This document shows positions 56,145-64,000 of a stretch of 64,000 nucleotides of DNA, piece by piece. Positions within the stretch are counted from its first letter, which is position 1. The number at the start of each line of letters is the position of its first letter. Position numbers and translations under genes: made by a program. Source of the stretch: Protopterus annectens (Eukaryota > Chordata > Ceratodontiformes > Protopteridae); NCBI RefSeq assembly GCF_019279795.1, contig NC_056727.1, positions 1,212,121,077-1,212,185,076 on the forward strand, read 5' to 3'. The notes below the pieces were generated by a model. The model saw only the letters and a list, made by a program, of their open reading frames with translations. It was not told the DNA's origin and searched no databases.

Positions 56145-57060
56145 ATGGCTGAGGGATTTCGAAAATCAGGTCCACTTGTCTTTGATGATAATATTGCAGA
56201 GAATTGGAGAGTGTTTGAGCAAGAGTACAATATTTTCCTACAAGCTGCATTTTCTGATAAAGATGACCATAAAAGGCATTTATTCTGATTAATTTAGCTG
56301 GTTCAGAAGCCATAGAAAGAGGGCATTCATTTGTGTATGTACCTGCTGTGTTTGTACGAGAGGGGAAACCGCCATATAGTGGTACCAGCTGAGTCGAGGG
56401 AAGAACCAGAGTGCTTAAAATGTAAATTTAGAAAAATGTGTAACCCCCAAACAAACATTACAATGGAAAGGCACTTATTTTACACAAGAGATGAAAAGCC
56501 TGGTGAAATGTTTGCAGCATAAATAACTAACTTGAGAAACAAGGCTAACATGTGCAGATTTGGTGATTTAAGGGATGAAATGACAAAAGACAGACTTGTG
56601 TGTGGTATTAAAAATGGTGCTGTGAGATTTTGCTTCATGACAGTGATTTAACTTTGAATAAGGCCACTGAGATTTGTCAGATATATATGAGTTTACAGAA
56701 AAGCACAAAAATACGCTTACAAATGAGAAATACATGCTTCCAGTATCTTCTAGTGCTCATGTGGATAGTATGCAGCACGTGGTTAAAAGAAACAATGCAC
56801 ATGGCAGCAACTGTAAGCCCTGCAGCAGCCACAGGGAAACCACATACTTTTCTAGCAAATTCCAGAGTATGCACAGACTCAGTGAAGCACAAGAGTGAGT
56901 CAGCAAACTCAAAGCATGTGCCTATATCTAGTTTCATAGTTAACTGTCGTAATTGTGGTGCAAATCATTAGCCCAAAAAAGAAAAGTGCTTAGCTTTCGG
57001 TCAGCAATGCCACAAATGCAATACGTGGAATCATTTCAAAGGGTTTTGTAAATCAAACTA
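56145..57060 (+). pseudogene. Gypsy element 2 gag, with zinc knuckles
   Basis: ATG at 56145 opens MAEGFRKSGPLVFDDN, continuing with NWRVFEQEYNIFLQAA, a helical gag start. Frame breaks occur near 56290 and in 56520-56630. The end has two Cys-rich clusters, CRNCGANH and CHKCNTWNHF...C, typical of gag nucleic-acid binding knuckles. One in-frame TAG lies between H and P in the first cluster (about 56970). This gag type is common in non-amniote vertebrate gypsy elements. Confidence 0.7.
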
Positions 57061-57145
57061 AGGGCATTTTTTTATTAAAAGAGAACATTCAAAGAGACAA
57101 GTTGATCAATTAGAAAGCGGGGACCCTACATTTTATGTTGATGAT

Positions 57146-57430
57146 GTGTTCGTGTTTAATGAAACAATCAATGCAGTTGATTTATGGGCAAAGAATGAAG
57201 TATTTTGTACTGTTCGGATAAATGGAAAACCCATAGAGCTCAAAGCTGACACAGGTTCAAAGTGCAATGTTATGTCAGCAGAAACCTTTGATAGAGTATG
57301 TGTTGGTGAGAAGCTTGATTTAGCAAAGTGTGCAAAGCTTGTTGCTTATGATGGTGAAGAAATTCAAACTGAAGGTTCAGTAGTGCTTTCATGTTACTCT
57401 GCTGAGAACAGCTATGACTTGCAATTTTAG
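57146..57430 (+). pseudogene. Gypsy element 2 aspartic protease
   Basis: A 94-residue frame with IELKADTGSKCNVMSAETFD; DTG is the catalytic triad of retroelement proteases. The frame ends at TAG near 57430 before the second half of the fold. Would cut the Gag-Pol polyprotein. Confidence 0.8.
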
Positions 57431-57766
57431 GTAGGCACGTGGTGTCATTATTAGGCCTCAGAGACAGTTTGAAAATGGGACTACTTTCATTTAATAAAGA
57501 AGTGCACCATGTAAGCTTAAAAGACCACAGTTACAATTTCACCCAGTCTGCTTTTCTACCTATGCTGATCTTTTTGAAGACAAACTAGACAAACTCCCAG
57601 TTGTGTATTCCATGAAGTTAGACCCTGAAGTCAGCCCAGTTGTCAGACCAGCCCAGAAAGTCCAGTAACAATGCAGCACAGAGTCCAAGCTAAGCTACAT
57701 AAAATGGTGCAGCAAGATGTGATTTGTCCAGTAGGTTCATTAACAGCTACTAAATGAGTATCTTCC
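57431..57766 (+). pseudogene. Gypsy element 2, protease to RT region
   Basis: Stop-broken; pieces such as LYVYSMKLDPEVSPVVRPAQK-type segments (short of a full frame) occur before the RT start. It is the linker where RT begins. Confidence 0.5.
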
Positions 57767-58277
57767 ATGGTTGTAGCTCATATGAAAAGCTCAGATGATA
57801 TCAGAATATGTATTGATCCATGTGATTTGAACAAAGCACTGAAAAGACCTCATCATCCAATGCATACAGGCGAAGTCACTGTCCTTATGCCAAATGCCAC
57901 ATTTTTTTCTGTCTTAGATGCAAAGAGTTCCTTTCGGCAAATTTTGCTAAACCGAAAATCTACATTGCTAACAACTTTCAGTATTCCGTTAGGCAGGTAC
58001 AGATTTTTGAGAATGCCATTTGGGATAAATTCTGCCAATGAAGTCTTCCAGCATGCAATGAAGCAATTTTTTTCTGGGTATCCATGTGCTATTATAGTAG
58101 ATGATATTTTAGTAGGAGGTAATGGTGAAGCTGAGCATGAAAGAAACCTCAAGAAAACTCTAGAAAGATCATGTGAAGTGAATCTTAAGCTAAATCCTCA
58201 GAAGTGAAATTCAGGCTATGAGAAGTTGCTTATGTTGGTCATTTGTTTACCAGTTCAGGCTTATGACCAGATCCTTC
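57767..58277 (+). pseudogene. Gypsy element 2 RT core
   Basis: A 146-residue frame (57767-58207) with RICIDPCDLNKALKRPHHPM, FFSVLDAKSSFRQILLN (first catalytic Asp), LRMPFGINSANEVFQHAM, and AIIVDDILVGG where VDD is a variant of the usual LDD. It continues to LNPQK and a stop at 58205, then HVGHLFTSSGLRPDPS-type sequence until the insertion at 58284. Confidence 0.8.
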
Positions 58278-58283
58278 CAAACA
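58278..58283. repeat. Probable target duplication of the foldback element, left
   Basis: CAAACA here and at 58691-58696 frame the foldback element. Confidence 0.55.
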
Positions 58284-58690
58284 AATGGGTCTATACCACG
58301 GCATCGAAACGTAATATCAAACACCTAAAGATCAACAAGTATTCATCGAAATGCATTTCCATGAATCGATGAATATTTACAGGGCAAATAAACACTTACC
58401 CCGCAATCCAATGGAACTAACTTAACCTAAAACAAACCCACTCATATGGGGGGCTGCACTCCCCCACACCCCCCAATATGGGAGCCTGTGCCCCCCCCAC
58501 ACCCCCCTAACTAAATATACCAACTCCAAGATCGCACTACAGTGGAGAACAGGGCAACATTGTGTAGTTGGCCAACTACATCTTTGCCCTGTAAGTATTC
58601 ATCAAATCTCGCAAATGCGTTTTGATGAATACTTGTTGATCTTTAGGTGTTTGATATTACGACATTTCAACATCGTGATATAGACCCAAG
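58284..58690. mobile_element. Foldback/MITE-like element 2 inserted in gypsy RT
   Basis: 407 bp. Arms of about 105 bp (58288-58395 and 58583-58686) are inverted copies, with an identical core AATATCAAACACCTAAAGAT and TGGGTCTATA-type ends. The centre has C-rich CCCCCACACCCCCC words, then ATATACCAACTCCAAGATCG and CACTACAGTGG, and a palindrome AGTTGGCCAACT. It splits the gypsy RT from its RNase H. Confidence 0.88.
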
Positions 58691-58696
58691 CAAACA

Positions 58697-59369
58697 GCTA
58701 TTCTTGAGATGCCATCTCCAGAAATGTTCAAGCCCTGCAAGGTTTTCTTGGCATGGTTAACTACTTAGGCAAGTTCATTCCAGACTTGATCCAACTTTCA
58801 GCACCGCTTAGAGAGCTGACACATAAAGATGTATATTGGTCATGATCAGAACACCAGAGAGCATTTGACGTCCTGAAATAGAAGATTGCCAGTCCACCAA
58901 CTCTCATATACTATGATGTTCATAAACCAGTAACTCTTTCTTGTGATGTTTCGAAATTTGGTCTTGGTGCAGTCATTCTTCAAGTGGGTAGACCAGTAGC
59001 CTATGCGTCCAGAAGTCTAACCCAAGCTGAAATGCAGTATGCACAGATAGAGAAAGAGCTTTTGGCAATTGTGTTGGTATGTTCGAAGTTCCATGATTAT
59101 ATTTATGGTAGACTATCCAGATTGAAACAGATCACCAACCTCTACTCACTATTTTGAGAAAGCCTATGCATACAACTGAAGCCAGATTGCATTACATGAT
59201 GCTCAAACTGAAAAAGTATAATTTCAAGCTTGTCTACACAAAAGGCAAACTTCTTTTTCTTGCTGATATATTATCCAGATCACTCAGAAATACCACTGAA
59301 CAGCATGAAAATGAGAAACTTAATCTTGAAGTAATGAAAGTGAGAATTTTTTTCTTCCACACATCTTGA
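58697..59369 (+). pseudogene. Gypsy element 2 connection and RNase H
   Basis: Stop-broken translation: FLGMVNYLGKFIPDLIQLSA, then VTLSCDVSKFGLGAVILQ (RNase H Asp), PVAYASRSLTQAEMQYAQIE with catalytic Glu, and in the frame 59154-59369 LHYMMLKLKKYNFKLVYTKG and LADILSRS, the end of RNase H. Confidence 0.8.
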
Positions 59370-59588
59370 TGAGCTTAGAAATTATACAGCCACAGATCCA
59401 ATACTTCAGAAGCTCAACCACTTTATCAGTCGAGGATGGCCGTCAAAGCAAATTTTTTTACCTCATGACCTGCAACCATATTTTCCTTACAGAGATGAGA
59501 TTTTGTTTGACAATGGTATCATCATGAAAGGTCTAAAAGTGATTGTTCCAAAGTCCTTACAACAAGAGTATATTACTATGTTATATCC
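59370..59588 (+). pseudogene. Gypsy element 2 integrase start, cut by gypsy element 1
   Basis: Encodes the stretch before the zinc-binding domain (YRDEILFDNGIIMKGLKVIV, QQEYITMLYPG). The sentence stops at the exact position where the second gypsy's LTR begins. The rest of this integrase should lie beyond the right edge of the window, on the far side of that insertion. Confidence 0.8.
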
Positions 59589-59803
59589 TGGTAAATAAGG
59601 AGACCACACGGTTCTGGAGTTGTAAGGCCTTTCTTTATTCAGCATCTCCAGGTGCGCACCCATGTTACATATTCACCACTCCATAGCCATACATACATCG
59701 GAACCAACGAGTCACCAGAGAATACAGAACCAACACTACATGTTGTTAATTCCCCATAGCGCCCCCACAGCACAATAACAACATTACCTGCCCGAATACT
59801 ACA
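59589..59803 (-). mobile_element. 3' LTR of gypsy element 1
   Basis: 215 bp. On the minus strand it starts TGTAGTATTCGGGCAGG and ends TTATTTACCA, so it has TG...CA ends. GCTGAATAAAGAAAGG gives an AATAAA polyadenylation signal near its 3' side. It follows a polypurine tract. Only one LTR is in the window; the other should be past 64000. Confidence 0.85.
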
Positions 59804-59816
59804 TTCCTCCCCTCTT
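59804..59816 (-). promoter_or_regulatory. Polypurine tract
   Basis: The minus strand reads AAGAGGGGAGGAA immediately before the LTR start. It primes plus-strand DNA synthesis in LTR retrotransposons. Confidence 0.85.
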
Positions 59817-59969
59817 AAGCTATTGACATACGCCTCCTTACATAAGAGAAACGAGGGAGCAAGTCAAAAAACAATCCTTCCAGTCACTTAATTTCTAAAT
59901 AACCGGCAAGTTATTAAACGGTTACCATACAAGCAAGTTATGTTGTTCTTCTAACCTATACATACACTT
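59817..59969 (-). other. 3' untranslated region of gypsy element 1
   Basis: About 150 bp between the pol stop and the polypurine tract. No frame. Confidence 0.6.
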
Positions 59970-60467
59970 TTAACACTGATAGTCCTTCAAGTAACTAGGT
60001 TTAACCAGTGTACACTTAGAACGGCGCAATGGTACCACCCTAGGTGACTCCGGTGTCACAGTTACCACCTCTGGTACCGATGTGTCCATCCCTGGAAAGG
60101 TTTGGTCCTCGGGAACCTCTCCTTCCAAGTCCCGGTGGTCTTCCTCGGCCCCCAAGATCGGAGATCCTCCTGCCGCTGCGAACCCTTCTTCCAAAACTAA
60201 CGGTATTTCCGGGGCTTGCAGTTCCATAAAGTCCTTCTCCCGTTCGCTCCGCAGAATCTGGTCCACATGTCTCCTGACCACAAAACCTCCATTCAACCTC
60301 ACCTGGTACGACAGTGGACCAGTACTCTTTACAATGAACCCTGGAATCCATTTAGGTCCATAGCTGAAGTTTCGAGTCATCACTGCATCTCCCACCAGGA
60401 AACTTCTTCCTCTCCGTCGTCGATCCTGATGTTCTTTTTGCCGCCATTGTGTCCTCTCTACCTTAGC
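59970..60467 (-). CDS. Gypsy element 1 integrase C-terminal domain
   Basis: Frame of 141 residues from the first Met (60395), open further upstream to the stop at about 60469. GDAVMTRNFSYGPKWIPGFI with SYQVRLNGG and RRHVDQILR is the GPY/F-type C-terminal module of gypsy integrases. A Pro/Glu-rich tail ends at 59970. It stays in the same frame as the long pol frame, from which only one stop separates it. Confidence 0.85.
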   Translation of the reverse strand, partial: AKVERTQWRQKEHQDRRRRGRSFLVGDAVMTRNFSYGPKWIPGFIVKSTGPLSYQVRLNGGFVVRRHVDQILRSEREKDFMELQAPEIPLVLEEGFAAAGGSPILGAEEDHRDLEGEVPEDQTFPGMDTSVPEVVTVTPESPRVVPLRRSKCTLVKPSYLKDYQC

Positions 60468-63400
60468 TCAGATGTTTGGATGCACCAGATCCAATGTTGA
60501 CCTTAATCTCCGTCCTTGCAACATCTCGGCAGGTGACAATCCGGTGGTAGACTGGGGTGTAATGCGGTAGCTGAATAACACCCTTGACACTTTTGCTGCC
60601 ATACTTCCGTCTCCGGCCTTTATAATCATTGCTTTAAAGGTCTGGACAGCCCTTTCAGCACAGCCATTTGAAGCCGCATGGTATGGTGCTGATGTGACGT
60701 GTACGATGCCATTTTTTTTCAGAAAACCCTTGAACTCTCCACTCATGAAACATGAAGCATTATCTGATACAATAGTCTCTGGTAGTCCTTGACTACTGAA
60801 ACTCTTCCTAAGGCATTCAATGGTCGTGGTGGAAGTGGTTGTTTTAACTGGATAGGCATCCATCCATTTAGAATGAGCATCCATTATTATCAAAAACATT
60901 GCCCCCATAAAAGGCCCGGCATAGTCTATATGAAGTCTTTGCCAAGGTCTACTCGGCCACTCCCATGGGTGTAGTGGTGCCGTCACCGGTAAGTTGCGAT
61001 GTTGCTGACAGATGTTACACTCTTTCACAGCGACTTCAATGTCGTGGTCCAACTTTGGCCACCAGAAATAACTTCGTGCTAAGGCCTTCATTCGGGTGAT
61101 GCCCACATGACCCTGGTGCAGCTGTTGTAAAAGTGCACGTCTTCCTGGGGGCGGAATTATCACTCGTGCCCCCCACAACACGCATCCATCTTGCACACTC
61201 AGCTCAGTTTTCCTCACCTCATAAGGCCGGAAAACTGGATCAGGTTGTTGTGTTGTCCAGCCTTGCTGGACCCACTGAAACACTCGAGCCAACACTGGGT
61301 CTTTTCGTGTCCATTCGCTCAGTTCCCTCGCTGACACCAACGTGATGTCCTCCATCATCAACACTCGGTCCTCCGTTTCCATTTGCTGGAGAGGCGCCTG
61401 TAGCGGCAGACGGCTCAGCGCATCCGCATTGCTATGGTGTTTCCCGGACTTATAAACAATCTCATATTCATAAGCTCTCAATGTTACAGCCCATCTCTGA
61501 ATGCGGGGAGAAACCATCTGAGGCACGGCCTTCATCTCGTTGAACAGTGACAACAAGGGCTTATGATCAGTGCAAACAGTAAACTTCCTGCCATAGAGGT
61601 ATTTGTGGTACCGCTTAATTCCAAAAATTACAGCCAAACCCTCTTTGTCTAGCTGGGAATAGTTGGACTCCGCTGGTGTCAAGGTTCGTGACATGAACCC
61701 GATGGGTCTTTCTTGTCCATCTGGCATACGGTGTGCCAACACAGCCCCTAACCCATAAGGTGAGGCATCACATGACAGAATTAAGTCCTTATGACTATCG
61801 TAGTGCACCAAAACCTCTGAGGACTGCATTAGTTTCTTGGACTGCTCAAACGCTCTGTCCTGTTCCTCCTGCCACGTCCACAGGGTCTCCTTCCTTAATA
61901 GTGTATGTAAAGGAGCTAACAGCGTTGACAGATTTGGTAGGAACCTGTTATAATAGTTAAGTAAGCCTAAGTAGGCCTTCAGCTCTGTAACATTTGTGGG
62001 TGCAGGTGCCTGTTGGATGGCTTTTACCTTGTTTGGCAGAGGGTGTAGGCCCGATGCATCCACCTTGTAACCCAGGAACTCAGCTTCCTTTTTCATGAAA
62101 GCACATTTACTCCGCTTCACCAGCAGACCAGTCTCTCGCAGTCGCCTCAGCACCTCGTTCAGAGTCTCCAGATGCTCGCGATTGTTCCTACCTGTCAACA
62201 GGATGTCGTCCAAATACACAGCCACCTTCGGAATTCCTGACACCAGTCCCTCCATTATTCTCTGGAAAATAGCTGGACTAGAGGAAACATCAAAGGGTAA
62301 ACGATTTATTTGGAACAAACCTTTGTGTGTGTTAAGGGTGACATATGGCTTTGACCCTTCCTCCAGAACAACTTGTTGATATGCATGACTGAGGTCCAGT
62401 TTGCTGAACCTTTCACCTCCCGACAGCTTTTCAAACACATCCTCCACCGTTGGTATTGGATACTGCTCCAGCTTCGAAACTTGGTTCACTGTTAGCTTGT
62501 AGTCCCCACATATGCGTACAGTATTATCTGGCTTTAATACTGGCACAATGGGTGCCGCCCATTCCGAAAACTTTACTGGTTCAATTATACCTTGCTTGGT
62601 GAGTCGCTCTAACTCAGTCTCCACTTTCTTCTTCATTGCGTATGGTACGGGTCTGGGTTTGTAAAATCTTGGCGTTGCATTTTCTTTAACGTGTATCTTT
62701 GCTGGTGGACCCCTCCAGGTACCCAGTTCCTCTTTGAACACTTCTTTGTTGTTCTCCAGCACCTCTTGCAATGTCAGCATCTGCTGTTCTACTTTATGGA
62801 GTTGTAGACAGCCCATGTCCAGCTCCTTTAGCCACGCCCGGCCTAACAGGTTTGGTCCATTACCTGCCACCACCATGACTGGCAACTGTTTGACTTTGTC
62901 TTTATGTGTTACAGTTACTTTTGCCATCCCCAGTGTGGGAACTGTTTCACCTGTATATGTTTTCAAAGTCACTGAACAGTCCTGCAGCTCCTGAGCTTCT
63001 TTTAGCCATAACTTCCCATACTCAGCCTTTGACAGCACTGTCACACTACATCCAGTATCCACTTCAAACTGCACCATTTTACCATTTAAGTCCAACTGGG
63101 TTGTAATGGGATTGACTCTTACCAACCTTGCCTCTTTCATGTTAAACATAGTAAACACTTCCTCGACTTCCCTGGTTTGTTGATCTGTACCTTCACGCAT
63201 ATGGTGTGCATACTGCCGTTTTATTTTCCGGTTTCCCTTCCTGTCCATTATGCTGCTCTTTTCCTCCCCCTTTCTCTGCTGGTCCCTAGAGGGCGTTGAC
63301 CTGCACATCTTCTTCACATGGCCCTTTTTTCCGCAAGCATGACATTTTTCATTTAAGAAACGACAGTTCCGTGACAAATGTTCACCGCCACACCTGTAAC

Positions 63401-64000
63401 AGGCATACTGACCAGACTTCTCTTGTGATTTATGCTCCATGACCACTTTATGCACTGGCAGTGGGGTAGCACTCCTGCTCCCAACCCCTTCGATTGCTTT
63501 TGGTTGTAAATCACGAATGTCTTTATTCGCTGTCTCGATGGCCTGTGCCAACTTCAAGGCCTTTTCAAACGACAACTCAGGCTCCGCTAATAATCTGCGT
63601 TGTATGCGGTCATCTGCAATGCCACATACGAGCCTATCACGTAGCATTTCTGTCAGTCTGTCACCATAATTACAGTGTTGCGCCAGCTCCCTCAGCACCG
63701 CAACATACTCCGTTACCGTTTCATTGGCTAGTCTAGTCCTTGAATTTAACTTGAACCTTTGGACTATTTCACTCGGCTTCGGGTTATAATGTGACTGAAG
63801 CAAGCTCGTCAACTCCATGAACGATTTATCCCCTGGTTTATCAGGACTCAATAAGTTCCTCATCAGACTGTACGTCTTGCTGCCCACCGAGCTCAGCAAT
63901 ATGGCTCGCTTCCGGCCCGCATCCATTATCTGGTTTGCTTCAAAAAAATGTTCCAACACTTCACAATACTCCTCCCAGGTCTGTGTCTGACAGTCGTATG
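60468..64000 (-). CDS. Gypsy element 1 gag-pol polyprotein (gag end, PR, RT, RNase H, integrase)
   Basis: At least 1163 residues without a stop, open to the right edge, so the start is outside. In residues from 63959: gag helices 1-150; zinc knuckles 187-219 ([27 protein letters not shown]); protease 299-305 (VDTGCSV); RT 430-640 with [10 protein letters not shown] at 581; RNase H 725-850 ([18 protein letters not shown]); integrase 945-1163, with H/H/C/C at about 948-984 and the D...D...E triad in HIDYAGP, VSDNASC and NGCAERA. It ends at a single TGA. The gag and pol are in one frame, with no shift or stop between them. Confidence 0.92.
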   Translation of the reverse strand, partial: YDCQTQTWEEYCEVLEHFFEANQIMDAGRKRAILLSSVGSKTYSLMRNLLSPDKPGDKSFMELTSLLQSHYNPKPSEIVQRFKLNSRTRLANETVTEYVAVLRELAQHCNYGDRLTEMLRDRLVCGIADDRIQRRLLAEPELSFEKALKLAQAIETANKDIRDLQPKAIEGVGSRSATPLPVHKVVMEHKSQEKSGQYACYRCGGEHLSRNCRFLNEKCHACGKKGHVKKMCRSTPSRDQQRKGEEKSSIMDRKGNRKIKRQYAHHMREGTDQQTREVEEVFTMFNMKEARLVRVNPITTQLDLNGKMVQFEVDTGCSVTVLSKAEYGKLWLKEAQELQDCSVTLKTYTGETVPTLGMAKVTVTHKDKVKQLPVMVVAGNGPNLLGRAWLKELDMGCLQLHKVEQQMLTLQEVLENNKEVFKEELGTWRGPPAKIHVKENATPRFYKPRPVPYAMKKKVETELERLTKQGIIEPVKFSEWAAPIVPVLKPDNTVRICGDYKLTVNQVSKLEQYPIPTVEDVFEKLSGGERFSKLDLSHAYQQVVLEEGSKPYVTLNTHKGLFQINRLPFDVSSSPAIFQRIMEGLVSGIPKVAVYLDDILLTGRNNREHLETLNEVLRRLRETGLLVKRSKCAFMKKEAEFLGYKVDASGLHPLPNKVKAIQQAPAPTNVTELKAYLGLLNYYNRFLPNLSTLLAPLHTLLRKETLWTWQEEQDRAFEQSKKLMQSSEVLVHYDSHKDLILSCDASPYGLGAVLAHRMPDGQERPIGFMSRTLTPAESNYSQLDKEGLAVIFGIKRYHKYLYGRKFTVCTDHKPLLSLFNEMKAVPQMVSPRIQRWAVTLRAYEYEIVYKSGKHHSNADALSRLPLQAPLQQMETEDRVLMMEDITLVSARELSEWTRKDPVLARVFQWVQQGWTTQQPDPVFRPYEVRKTELSVQDGCVLWGARVIIPPPGRRALLQQLHQGHVGITRMKALARSYFWWPKLDHDIEVAVKECNICQQHRNLPVTAPLHPWEWPSRPWQRLHIDYAGPFMGAMFLIIMDAHSKWMDAYPVKTTTSTTTIECLRKSFSSQGLPETIVSDNASCFMSGEFKGFLKKNGIVHVTSAPYHAASNGCAERAVQTFKAMIIKAGDGSMAAKVSRVLFSYRITPQSTTGLSPAEMLQGRRLRSTLDLVHPNI

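Overview
The window reads as nuclear DNA of a vertebrate with a large, repeat-filled genome. It holds one split host gene, spread thinly between retroelements of many kinds. Three short minus-strand exons (38435-38512, 28114-28173, 23201-23302) have consensus splice sites, matching intron phases and a joined cysteine-rich reading that I recognise as the ectodomain of SPACA1, a sperm acrosome membrane protein. The introns are about 10.3 and 4.8 kb, so most of the window is intron or flank of this gene. The mix of CR1-like and L2-like LINEs, Penelope-like elements, Ty3/gypsy elements and tRNA-headed SINEs fits a non-amniote vertebrate such as a lungfish, amphibian or cartilaginous fish. The sequence alone does not settle which.

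Layout. 1-4185: two nested CR1-like LINEs, the inner one with an open reverse transcriptase frame. 4186-9043: non-coding DNA with SINEs, a foldback element and a short tandem repeat. 9044-20253: one 11.2 kb Penelope-like insertion flanked by a perfect 15 bp duplication. It consists of a full unit, a truncated second unit acting as a pseudo-LTR, and an inverted terminal scrap. A 5.6 kb L2-like LINE with a 2A-like peptide has later landed inside it. 20254-28260: intron DNA with two SPACA1 exons and a third, decayed Penelope fragment. 28260-33010: a decayed gypsy element carrying a hAT-like MITE and a CR1 fragment. 33010-44800: intron or upstream DNA with the third SPACA1 exon, SINEs, MITEs, a minus-strand CR1 and microsatellites. 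44800-50810: a gag-like reading frame split by a 3.3 kb head-to-head Penelope palindrome with its own 14 bp duplication, then a Myb/SANT-like reading frame beside a hairpin repeat. 51214-56058: a duplicated 247 bp block, two more CR1 copies and a gypsy leader. 56059-59588: gypsy gag, protease, RT, RNase H and the start of integrase, broken by a second foldback element. 59589-64000: a young minus-strand gypsy element, with 215 bp 3' LTR, polypurine tract and gag-pol interrupted by one stop, running off the right edge.

The transposons show a clear order of events: L2 into Penelope, CR1 into CR1, Penelope into a gag-like gene, CR1 and hAT into gypsy, foldback element into gypsy, gypsy into gypsy. 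The SINE tails resemble the 3' end of the L2 in the window, which suggests that L2 supplied their mobilisation machinery. No CRISPR array, operon, tRNA or rRNA gene was seen.
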